From NCBI GenBank assembly GCA_002315535.1, contig DCHA01000020.1, positions 7,873-39,969 on the forward strand: a stretch of 32,097 bases of DNA, written 5' to 3'. Both the position numbers and the translations under genes were made by a program. This document shows positions 1 through 6,500 of this stretch, in pieces. Position 1 is the first letter of the stretch; the number at the start of each line of letters is the position of its first letter. Origin of the DNA: Firmicutes bacterium UBA1764. GTDB taxonomy: Bacteria; Bacillota; Clostridia; Peptostreptococcales; Anaerovoracaceae. Below the pieces are notes generated by a model. It worked only from the letters and a program-made list of their open reading frames with translations. It made no database searches and was not told the DNA's origin.

Positions 1-17
1 GAGAGAGGATATGTATT

Positions 18-260
18 ATGAAAACTGTCGGATTTGTTGAACTTATACCAGATGAAATGATGGAGCTAAGTGGTGGCGCAAGTGCAAGAAGTTTTCTTAA
101 GAGAATTGGCGAAATTGTTATTGTAAATACACTGAATAATTATTGTAAAAGAAAAACTGGTATGAGTATGGATGAAATAAATGATAAAGTATGGGACCAG
201 GCTTTTTATAAAATAAAAATGGCGCCAATAGGCTCGGATAATGGTCGTAACACAATGTAA
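18..260 (+). CDS. Double-glycine leader peptide (bacteriocin or peptide-signal precursor), 80 aa
   Basis: The N-terminus matches the double-glycine leader that C39-peptidase ABC exporters cleave. Taking Gly20 as position -1, it has Gly at -2, Leu17 at -4, Met14 at -7, Glu13 at -8 and Leu9 at -12, the positions conserved in class II bacteriocin and quorum-sensing peptide leaders. Cleavage after SGG would release about 60 residues that are mildly amphipathic and contain one Cys (Cys43). They lack the GxxxG or glycine-rich pattern of two-peptide bacteriocins. A purine-rich Shine-Dalgarno site (AGAGGA, 4-9) lies 8 nt before ATG. A second gene with the same leader lies at 1108-1296, and a degraded C39 peptidase lies at 1644. 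The leader assignment is strong by motif. Whether the mature peptide kills, signals or does something else cannot be read from the sequence. Confidence 0.75.
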   Translation: MKTVGFVELIPDEMMELSGGASARSFLKRIGEIVIVNTLNNYCKRKTGMSMDEINDKVWDQAFYKIKMAPIGSDNGRNTM

Positions 261-442
261 AACATCTGACTTAGAACAAGAGCCCCTTTGTTGTTCAACT
301 TTATATTTGTAGCTGATAGTCTGGACTTGTCCCTTCTTTGACTATAGGGGTTACAAGGTCAATGCTAGTACAGGTCCGTATAATAAATCACAACATGTAA
401 TAATGTATTCCTATGTGATTTGTGGATTTATGGAGAAATTTG

Positions 443-1065
443 ATGGATGAACGTAACAATGCAATCAGAGGGTTAATATTGTACATTTCTTCCTCATTGC
501 TTCTCGTCTGGGTGGACATGTTTGCTCTGGATGTCATTGTTCTGTGTTTATTCTATTATTTGTACAAAGATAGGATAAAGAAAGATTTTAAGAAATTGTC
601 AATATCCGAGGCGAAGCGAGTAATAATTACATACTTTGTGGCGGATTTTCTGATTTGCGTATTAGAAAATATTGTTAGTATTATGGGATTCAGTGACTCG
701 GCAAACCAAAATATGTTGTATGAATTGAAGAGCGAAATGAATCCTGTTCTATATATCCTTATGTTGTGTGTCACAGGCCCCTTGATAGAGGAAATTACAT
801 TCAGGTTTTGCATTTTCTCTTTATTCAGACGCAAGATTTTCAAGTATTTTTTTCTGCCGTGTTATTCAGTGTCGCACATTTAACTGCAGAAGCTTTTGCC
901 GAAACCTTTGAAATAAGTTCTTTTATTGTGAATTGTGTCCTTTATTTATTATCAGGCATTTTGCTTTCCTGGGTCTATGATAAAACGAAAAATGTTATTT
1001 TGGCTGCCAGCCTTCACGGGATCAGTAATTTCTTTGCGGTTTTATTAATGATTTTCGCATCATGA
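443..1065 (+). pseudogene. CPBP-family intramembrane metalloprotease, interrupted by a -1 shift at a T7 run
   Basis: Two overlapping frames together make one CPBP (CAAX/bacteriocin-processing, 'Abi') membrane protease of about 207 residues. The first frame, from ATG 443, carries several hydrophobic segments and motif 1, IEEITFR (EExxxR). The second frame carries motif 2, FSVAH (FxxxH), and motif 3, HGISN, then a stop at 1065. The frames join if one extra T is read at the run of seven T at 847-853. ATG 443 is preferred over GTG 422 because GGAG (432-435) sits 7 nt upstream. CPBP proteases commonly sit beside bacteriocin genes and act in immunity or maturation. Here the gene lies between two double-glycine peptide genes. 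It may be a true pseudogene, a homopolymer sequencing error, or a gene read by -1 frameshifting, because the site is a perfect U UUU UUU heptamer in the zero frame. Confidence 0.75.
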
Positions 1066-1107
1066 AAGCCAATAACTATTCCACCGAATATACCGGCATC
1101 TGACAAC

Positions 1108-1296
1108 TTGAACAAAGGACATGAGCATGAAAGGATAAATATAACGAAGACTGTCGGATTTGTCGAAATGGAAACGAATGAGATGATGAAAATGAACGGG
1201 AGTTCGTCAAACAATCGCGAACAGAAGGCTCAACAAGCAAAGCTTCTTACAGAATGGGCCAATACCACTCAAGATCGAATTGTGCCGAACACATAG
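1108..1296 (+). CDS. Second double-glycine-type leader peptide, paralogue of the first; start codon degenerate
   Basis: The segment KTVGFVEM..NEMMKMNG is almost the leader of the 18-260 peptide. The DNA is alike from the Shine-Dalgarno site through the leader, so this is a duplication. The codon aligned with the first gene's ATG is ACG (1144-1146), although the ribosome site GAAAGGA (1129-1135) keeps the same 8 nt spacing. The upstream in-frame TTG at 1108 would add 12 residues but has no obvious ribosome site. Glu and Met are kept at -8 and -7, Met at -4 and Gly at -2, while -1 is Ser instead of Gly. C39 enzymes can accept GS. The mature part would be about 30 hydrophilic residues. It may be a decaying copy, or a gene read weakly from a non-AUG codon. 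Confidence 0.5.
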   Translation: MNKGHEHERINITKTVGFVEMETNEMMKMNGSSSNNREQKAQQAKLLTEWANTTQDRIVPNT

Positions 1297-1308
1297 AATG
1301 GAGATTTT

Positions 1309-1482
1309 ATGAAACGATGTGTAATAATTGACATAACTGTAGCTTTTATTTTTCTGTTTTTCTCGATTTTTTTCCTATGCAGAGAACCACAGAATACTGT
1401 CTTGGCGATATTTGGTTTTATATACTTCGGCACAGCTGTTTATCGAGTTGTGCGCAATTTTAAGAGAACCGATGATAAATGA
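1309..1482 (+). CDS. Small two-segment membrane protein, 57 aa
   Basis: This short ORF starts at ATG 1309 with a good ribosome site (GGAG, 1300-1303, 5 nt spacing) and ends at TGA 1480-1482. It begins 12 nt after the stop of the second leader peptide, so it is probably co-transcribed. The product has a hydrophobic stretch at about residues 5-24 (IIDITVAFIFLFFSIFF) and another at about 30-45. A basic tail follows (about 46-57, VVRNFKRTDDK), giving a hairpin membrane topology. I do not recognise the family. Small basic membrane proteins next to double-glycine peptide genes are often self-immunity proteins or orphan holins, so immunity is a guess from context only. The ribosome site and the position are the main support for it being real. 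Confidence 0.5.
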   Translation: MKRCVIIDITVAFIFLFFSIFFLCREPQNTVLAIFGFIYFGTAVYRVVRNFKRTDDK

Positions 1483-1643
1483 AGATACTATCCACACATA
1501 ACTATTCTGGGAAGAATCGAGCAAACACAGTTTGACATATAAAAAAGCATTAAGCCATTGCGGAGCGGATATGTTTTGCCTGTGGCATGGATACATATTG
1601 GCTTCCACATCAGGCGCGAGACGAAGGCTTTTGAGAAAACAAT
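1483..1643 (+). other. Non-coding stretch, nothing recognisable
   Basis: Between the small membrane protein and the C39 fragment I see no convincing ORF. One frame gives a run around 1569-1670 with a ribosome-like GGAG before ATG 1570, but the product resembles nothing I know. The rest of the 1483-1941 gap is described in the following entries: C39 remnant, recombinase remnant and tRNA terminator. Confidence 0.4.
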
Positions 1644-1814
1644 ATGCATTATTATTGCATCAGACAACATGATATTACAGACTACGGGGCAGCCTGTCTT
1701 GCGACGATTGCGAAGCAATACGGGCAGTCCCTTTCTGTTGCAAAATTTCGTCAGATTGCAGGCACAGACCGTAGCGGGGCAAATGTTCACGGATGTATAC
1801 GCTCATACCTTTGA
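1644..1814 (+). pseudogene. N-terminal fragment of a C39-peptidase bacteriocin ABC exporter, catalytic Cys replaced by Tyr
   Basis: From ATG 1644 the 56-residue frame reads like the start of a C39 peptidase-containing ABC transporter: YYCIRQHDITD.GAACLATI, then an AKQYG segment and IAGTDRSGANVHG. The oxyanion Gln (Gln8) is present. The catalytic Cys of the DCG motif is Tyr14 (TAC at 1683-1685, one G-to-A step from TGC). The fragment stops before the catalytic His, and there is no transmembrane or ATPase domain downstream. An intact protein of this family is about 700 residues, cleaves double-glycine leaders and exports the peptide. It would have been the natural partner of the two leader peptides upstream. 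As it stands it cannot work. No clear ribosome site is visible. Confidence 0.7.
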
Positions 1815-1854
1815 CACAAACAGGAAACAGATTTCAGAAGCAACGTGCTTCTAA
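1783..1854 (+). pseudogene. Possible C-terminal remnant of a tyrosine recombinase (integrase)
   Basis: In a frame different from the C39 fragment, about 20 residues (TDVYAHTFDTNRKQISEA) look like the end of phage/ICE tyrosine recombinases. In that family the nucleophile Tyr sits in a DxYAH or TYxH context, followed by a basic helix. A stop follows at 1852-1854. The similarity begins near 1786-1792, where the C39 similarity ends, so this looks like a deletion junction joining the two genes. The position fits, since integrase genes of tRNA-targeting elements usually lie beside the attachment site and the tRNA-Thr 3' end is 88 bp away. The match is short, so this could be chance. Confidence 0.45.
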
Positions 1855-1900
1855 CAGAATATGAAAATGTTAGAAAAATGTTAGAAAACGAATGTATTAA

Positions 1901-1940
1901 AGAAATAAAAAACCTTGAAACCGTTGAGATTTCAAGGTTT
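1901..1940 (-). terminator. Rho-independent terminator of tRNA-Thr
   Basis: On the minus strand an 11 bp perfect stem (AAACCTTGAAA / TTTCAAGGTTT, 1930-1940 with 1910-1920) with a 9 nt loop is followed by a T-rich run. It begins one base after the tRNA CCA end. Confidence 0.9.
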
Positions 1941-1941
1941 A

Positions 1942-2017
<76 letters not shown>

Positions 2018-2039
2018 GCAGTCGCCGTGCGACCTTATT

Positions 2040-2068
2040 ATTATAAGGGCTTGGCGTTATTAAGTCAA
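2040..2068 (-). promoter_or_regulatory. Sigma-A-type promoter of tRNA-Thr
   Basis: On the minus strand, -35 TTGACT (2063-2068) and -10 TATAAT (2040-2045) are separated by exactly 17 bp. The start should fall near 2033, about 15 nt before the tRNA. The -35 box overlaps the last codons and stop of rlmN. Confidence 0.85.
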
Positions 2069-3085
2069 TATATCCGAAGCCTTTTTCCTCAGCTGGCCGC
2101 AGGCGGCGTCGATATCTGATCCAAGCTCGCGTCTGACGGTCGCGTTAATGCCGCAGCGTCCCAGCTTATCCGCAAAAGCCTTGGCGGCGCCCCGGCTTGA
2201 TCCTGTCATTCCGCTTTCCACAACAGGATTCAGAGGAATCAAATTTATGTGGCACAGCTGCCCCTTTAAAAGCTCTGCCAGAGCCTTCACATTCTCATCA
2301 GTGTCATTCTTTCCGGCAATCAGCGTGTACTCATAAGTCACCCTTCTGCCGGTCTTTTTCTCATGCTCCCTGCACGCATTCATCAGCATGCCGAGATCAT
2401 ATTTCCTTGCGATAGGCATCAGCTCTTCTCTGGCCTTTTGGCTTGCCTCGTGAAGAGAAATCGCGAGATTTACCTGCGGGAATTCATCGCCAAAGCGCTC
2501 AATCCCCGGCACAACGCCGCAGCTTGATACCGTAATATTTCTATAGCTTAAATTGATGCCCTCCGGATCATGAATTCTCTTTAAGAATTCCGACACCTCT
2601 TCATAGTTATCAAAAGGCTCGCCCATGCCCATAAGCACCAGATGATTGATCGCTCCGGCGGCACCTTGCACAACAAGAAATTCGTCGAGCATTTCCCAAG
2701 CTTTTAGATTTCTGCGCTTGCCGCCAATGGTGCTTGCGCAAAAGGTGCATCCCATATTGCAGCCCACCTGGGTGGAAATGCAAATGGAATTGCCATATTC
2801 ATAGGCCATGAAAACAGCCTCGACATATTCACCATCGGGGCACCTTAAAAGATACTTTCTTGTGCCGTCAGCTGAAATCTGTTCGCGTTCAATTGCCAAG
2901 CTTTCTATGGTGCAGCAATCCGCAAGCTTCGCCTTTAGACACTTTGAAAGATTGCTCATCTCGTCAAAGCTGCAAGCCCCCTTTAAGAGCCACTGGGAAA
3001 TCTGCTTTTCTCTAAAAGCAGGCTCACCGAGGCCCACGAGGAAATCCTTTAATTCAGTTCTGCTAAGCTCTTTTATATTAATCAT
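2060..3085 (-). CDS. rlmN: Dual-specificity RNA methyltransferase RlmN, 341 aa
   Basis: This is a radical SAM enzyme that methylates C2 of A2503 in 23S rRNA and, in studied members, A37 of some tRNAs. The [4Fe-4S]-binding CxxxCxxC motif is Cys109/113/116. The GMGEP motif is at about 153-157, and the C-terminal ELGSDIDAACGQLR carries the methyl-carrying Cys (Cys329, equivalent to E. coli Cys355). Its resolving partner is Cys102. These residues together identify RlmN and separate it from Cfr-like relatives only by overall fit, since Cfr shares the mechanism. The length is normal. It starts 28 nt after holA and is the last protein gene of the comEC-holA-rlmN run. The ribosome site before ATG 3085 is weak. 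Confidence 0.93.
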   Translation of the reverse strand: MINIKELSRTELKDFLVGLGEPAFREKQISQWLLKGACSFDEMSNLSKCLKAKLADCCTIESLAIEREQISADGTRKYLLRCPDGEYVEAVFMAYEYGNSICISTQVGCNMGCTFCASTIGGKRRNLKAWEMLDEFLVVQGAAGAINHLVLMGMGEPFDNYEEVSEFLKRIHDPEGINLSYRNITVSSCGVVPGIERFGDEFPQVNLAISLHEASQKAREELMPIARKYDLGMLMNACREHEKKTGRRVTYEYTLIAGKNDTDENVKALAELLKGQLCHINLIPLNPVVESGMTGSSRGAAKAFADKLGRCGINATVRRELGSDIDAACGQLRKKASDILT

Positions 3086-3113
3086 TTAAGACGAAATTTC
3101 TCTTACACCTTCG

Positions 3114-4121
3114 TTATATTTTCGCAATGAAAAGCTCCATTGCAAGGCGCGCATCCATCTTGCCGCCCTTAATATCACTTTCGATTCTGTAGCATCCCGA
3201 CAGCGCCGCCTTGAGTCTTGCGGTGGAAAGCCTTGCGGATGCATCGATTGCCTTGTTCAAACGGTAAGGATTAATCTTCATTTCTGATAAAGACTTCCCT
3301 GCCTCCTTGCGCTGACGAGCCTCGAGCATAATCTCAAGCTGCGAGCACAAAAGTCCGTGGAATCTCAGAATAACGCCTATCTGCTTTGACGGCTGCTCGA
3401 TTGCAATCGAGTTATGCAGCAGCCTCAGCGCCTCGCCCTTGTTTCCGGAGAACGCCGCATCCAAAAGCTTAAACGCATTATCCTCTTCTCTTGCCGAAGA
3501 AACTTCGAGCAAATCCTCATAGCTGATGACTTCCTTATCACTGTACAAGGCAGCGGCCTTTAATATATCGTTCTCCAAATTATAGAGATTGTATTCTCTT
3601 TCCTTGTCAAAATATCCCGCGCCCGTAGCAAAACTGAGAAGATCATTCTTCGCAATCTTCGGGCATCTCTTTCTTGCCCAAGCCGCCAGAGTCCCCTCAT
3701 CCAGAGCCGTAAAATCATACGCAAGGCCCTTTTTCTCAATCTCTTTATAAAGCAGCCTGCGCTTGTCAGCCTTATCCATAACGAGTATCAAAAGCGTCGT
3801 ATCCGGAATGCTCTTTATATAATCAGCGAGCTCCTCTGCGGCGCCAAAATCGACATCCTTTACAACAACGACCTTTCTTTCGGACATAAAAGGCACGGTC
3901 TCGCAAAGAGCAATCACATCTGACTGTGTGGTGTCCGGCTCGGACAGAACCGTCAAATCCATCGCTTCAGTCGCAGGATTAACCACCGCCGCCTTCAGCT
4001 TCTTCCAGGCCCACTCAATCATAAAGCGCTCAGATCCGTACAGCAAAATAACGGATGGAATATCTCCGCTTTGAATAATCCTGTTTATTAATTTGTATGG
4101 ATGTTCCTTTACCTGAGCCAT
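3114..4121 (-). CDS. holA: DNA polymerase III delta subunit, 335 aa
   Basis: The sequence fits HolA, the clamp-loader subunit that opens the beta sliding clamp. It has an N-terminal AAA+-like fold beginning VILLYGSERFMIE, without a functional P-loop as expected for delta, a middle region, and the C-terminal alpha-helical collar domain (from about residue 210, with EQPSKQIGVILRFHGLL). The gene follows comEC, the usual Firmicute pairing. I prefer ATG 4121, one base after the comEC TGA, because it gives the usual short N-terminus. A TTG at 4139 inside comEC would add six residues and has a G-rich stretch upstream. Delta subunits diverge strongly, so the call rests on overall pattern and neighbourhood. 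Confidence 0.88.
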   Translation of the reverse strand: MAQVKEHPYKLINRIIQSGDIPSVILLYGSERFMIEWAWKKLKAAVVNPATEAMDLTVLSEPDTTQSDVIALCETVPFMSERKVVVVKDVDFGAAEELADYIKSIPDTTLLILVMDKADKRRLLYKEIEKKGLAYDFTALDEGTLAAWARKRCPKIAKNDLLSFATGAGYFDKEREYNLYNLENDILKAAALYSDKEVISYEDLLEVSSAREEDNAFKLLDAAFSGNKGEALRLLHNSIAIEQPSKQIGVILRFHGLLCSQLEIMLEARQRKEAGKSLSEMKINPYRLNKAIDASARLSTARLKAALSGCYRIESDIKGGKMDARLAMELFIAKI

Positions 4122-4122
4122 T

Positions 4123-6285
4123 TCACCTAATACTGCCAAGCTCGCCGCCCCTAAGCAGCAATGCTCCTTCTAAATCTGTCCTCCTAACTATTATACCTGA
4201 ACTTTCCAGCAGTTCAAGAACGCTCTGATGCGGATGGCCGAAGCGATTATTTAGCCCACACGATATCACGGCCTCAGTGGCGCCGGTTTGCTCAAGCATT
4301 TTTTCGCTCGTTGATGTTTTGCTTCCGTGGTGACCGATCTTAACTATGTCCGCCGCCGGAAAATCTATCGTCTGCTCGATCTCCTTTGTAATATCAGACA
4401 GCAGCATAATGCGCACACCATTCACAGTGCATAGACTTACTATCGAAGACTCATTGCTGCCGGAGCCTCCCCCATCCATCACCGGTGACAGCACATCAAA
4501 GCGCGCCTCCCCCGCAGAAATAAAATCCCCCGCGGACACAAACACCATATCATCGCAGTTAAAGCCCGACAGATCATCACCCGCCGCTGTCACAGGAAAA
4601 ACTATAGTCCCTATTTTCATCTTCTGCGACAAATCCGCAATGCCCTTGCTGTGATCACTGTCAAGATGCGTCACTATCGCCATATCGATTTTTGTAATCC
4701 CGTGCCTCAGCAAATATGGCCGCAGTATATCCTCCGCAACATCCTTGTAATATGATCCGCCCCCATCTACAAGCACATTAACGCCCCTGCTTTGAATGTG
4801 AATGCAGTCACCCTGCCCGACATCAACAAAGACCGCATCATACGAATCGTATTTCCATGGCAAAGGGCTTTGTGCGGCCCCGATGGCAAAGGGAATTAAG
4901 CAGGAAGCTAAGGCAAGAGCGCCGCCCAGCGCAATCGAAAGGTATTCCCTCTTTCTTCGCAGTATCACAATCCTAAGCTCTGAGAAATAGTAAAAGAGCA
5001 TGACGTAATAAAGGATGAGAAGGCTGAGAGGCGGCGCGGGGACAGTCAGTCCGCCGCATATTTTATCGCTCACATCCGCAAGCAAAACAAGCCCTTTGCA
5101 AAGCACCTGGCATATTCTCGCAAAGCCCGCGAACACAATTTTTACAGGATGAACAACAAAGCAAACAAGCCCGAAGGGCAGAATCAGAGAAGCAAGATAA
5201 ATCGCAATGGGATTAATAAATAAACTGATTGGCGAAAAATTCAAAAAATGGTATGCCATAAGCGGCGTCATACCAAGCTGCAGCACAAGCCCCGGCAGAA
5301 AAAAGCTTCCGATCTTGTACAGCTTCTCAGATCGCTTCCTGTCGCAAAAGGCCTTAAACCTAATCTCGCAAAACGGCAGAATAACCGCAAGCGAATATGC
5401 CGCAAGAAAAGACAGCTGCATGCCCGAATCAAAAACATAATAAGGATTAACCGCCAAAATAATAATCGCAACCGCGCAGGCGGCCGAAAGCATATCGTAT
5501 CGCTTCCTTGTATGAAAGGCCAAAATGCTCAGGCAAATCATCGCTCCGGCCCTAATTACAGAAATAGAAAAATCCGCCAAAGCCGCATAGACAAAAAGAA
5601 TTATCACACTGATAATCGCGGAAAGAATATCGTTTCGCCTTAGGACCTTTCTGACCACACTGTACACGAGCCCGACATGAAGGCCCGAAACCGCAAGAAT
5701 ATGCGCAATCCCGTTGTCCTGAAACTCCTCATAAATGTCATCATCCAGATACGCCTTATCGCCGAACAAAATGCCCGCGACAAGTCCATAGCTGTCCGTC
5801 CCCATCATTTCCTTTGATGCCAGAGTAAAGCTGCATTTAAGCCCCGCAAGAAAATGCGAGGCTATGTTCTCAATTTTTCCCGGAGTGAACTTAAAAATGG
5901 AGGCATCCATTATGGCGTAGCAATGGCGCGCCCTGAGATACTGTCTGTAATCAAAGCAGAGAGGATTGCGCCTTGCTGATGGCTCTGTGATTTTTCCGGT
6001 CGCGGTAATGCGCCTTCCGACCAAATCATAGACATAGCTTTCATCGGTCACATTATCAAGCCTAATCAAAAGGTTTTCCCAGCCCATGTCAACAGTTAGC
6101 GCCGTATAGCCATCCTTTATTTTTATTGATTTTACTCTGCCCTCAATTTTCTGAACACTGTCATAGTACGGCTCAAAATCGGTATGATACAAATCCACAC
6201 CAAAGCCCTTTATCACTACAAGAATAATAAGGCACTGAATCATCAGCACCGGTACAAGAGGTCTTCTAATCACAATATTTCCCAT
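4123..6285 (-). CDS. comEC: ComEC/Rec2 DNA-uptake channel protein, 720 aa
   Basis: The protein has all three parts of a full-length ComEC. An N-terminal OB-like/DUF4131 region (about 30-140) is followed by the polytopic competence domain (about 160-465, with the conserved HILAVSGLHVGL at 195-206). A metallo-beta-lactamase-like domain runs from about 484, with DVGQGDC, HLDSDHSKG (540-548) and GHHGS (651-655). It forms the inner-membrane channel for single-stranded DNA in transformation, and the C-terminal domain is thought to be a nuclease. ATG 6285 has no ribosome site, and the promoter upstream would start transcription almost on it. An in-frame GTG at 6273 has GGGA 6 nt before it and may be the true start. 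No other competence gene is in the window. Confidence 0.93.
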   Translation of the reverse strand: MGNIVIRRPLVPVLMIQCLIILVVIKGFGVDLYHTDFEPYYDSVQKIEGRVKSIKIKDGYTALTVDMGWENLLIRLDNVTDESYVYDLVGRRITATGKITEPSARRNPLCFDYRQYLRARHCYAIMDASIFKFTPGKIENIASHFLAGLKCSFTLASKEMMGTDSYGLVAGILFGDKAYLDDDIYEEFQDNGIAHILAVSGLHVGLVYSVVRKVLRRNDILSAIISVIILFVYAALADFSISVIRAGAMICLSILAFHTRKRYDMLSAACAVAIIILAVNPYYVFDSGMQLSFLAAYSLAVILPFCEIRFKAFCDRKRSEKLYKIGSFFLPGLVLQLGMTPLMAYHFLNFSPISLFINPIAIYLASLILPFGLVCFVVHPVKIVFAGFARICQVLCKGLVLLADVSDKICGGLTVPAPPLSLLILYYVMLFYYFSELRIVILRRKREYLSIALGGALALASCLIPFAIGAAQSPLPWKYDSYDAVFVDVGQGDCIHIQSRGVNVLVDGGGSYYKDVAEDILRPYLLRHGITKIDMAIVTHLDSDHSKGIADLSQKMKIGTIVFPVTAAGDDLSGFNCDDMVFVSAGDFISAGEARFDVLSPVMDGGGSGSNESSIVSLCTVNGVRIMLLSDITKEIEQTIDFPAADIVKIGHHGSKTSTSEKMLEQTGATEAVISCGLNNRFGHPHQSVLELLESSGIIVRRTDLEGALLLRGGELGSIR

Positions 6286-6291
6286 ATATTA

Positions 6292-6320
6292 ACATTAGCA
6301 TATCAAACCATATATGTCAA
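6292..6320 (-). promoter_or_regulatory. Promoter for comEC-holA-rlmN
   Basis: On the minus strand, -35 TTGACA (6315-6320, perfect) is separated by 17 bp from -10 TAATGT (6292-6297), preceded by an extended TG. The predicted start is at about 6285, on the annotated ATG, so the mRNA is either leaderless or translated from GTG 6273. Confidence 0.7.
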
Positions 6321-6346
6321 TATTTGGTACAGATTAATTATTATAA

Positions 6347-6486
6347 AGCCGACTCAAAAGGAAAAAATTTTGCGCACCGCCAGGCCATCGCAAACGCTAA
6401 ACCGCACGAAGCCCGAGTATTCGAGGGCTGAGCAGGTTTAAAAGTGTGGCCGCGGGTGCACTAAATTTTTTCAAATAGAGTCGGCT
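6347..6486. repeat. 140 bp imperfect inverted-repeat element between the PBP gene and comEC
   Basis: The ends are perfect 9 bp inverted repeats, AGCCGACTC (6347-6355) and GAGTCGGCT (6478-6486). Inside them the arms continue to pair: GAAAAAATTT..GCACC (6361-6378) with GGTGC..AAATTTTTTC (6455-6471). Further in are GGCCA (6383-6387)/TGGCC (6447-6451) and TAAACC (6398-6403)/GGTTTA (6435-6440), then an apical hairpin AGCCC/GGGCT (6410-6429). The whole piece can fold into one long hairpin on either strand. It may be a miniature transposable element, a structured RNA, or an elaborate terminator for the PBP operon, and the arms do contain T-runs. I see no clear target-site duplication. Confidence 0.75.
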
Positions 6487-6500
6487 GATATATAAGTTTT

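Noticed and set aside
261..442. Hairpin and -10-like TATAAT (379-384) between the first peptide and the protease
   Set aside because: The pairing (around 311-360) is broken and lacks a T-run, and the TATAAT has no matching -35 at 16-18 bp, so neither a terminator nor a promoter can be supported.
1488..1790. 100-residue minus-strand ORF overlapping the C39 fragment
   Set aside because: The plus strand carries recognisable C39 peptidase sequence, and the antisense frame shows no family features.
1863..1890. Short direct repeat AAAATGTTAG twice beside the recombinase remnant
   Set aside because: It is AT-rich and only two units, close to the size expected by chance. It does not match the tRNA 3' end, so it is not an attachment repeat.
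4122..4139. TTG start giving a longer HolA
   Set aside because: ATG 4121 directly follows the comEC stop and gives a family-like N-terminus. The TTG would add six residues encoded inside comEC. Not fully excluded.
5248..5643. 131-residue basic ORF antisense to comEC
   Set aside because: It lies within the intact competence domain of comEC, and its Arg/Asn-rich composition is typical of an antisense shadow.
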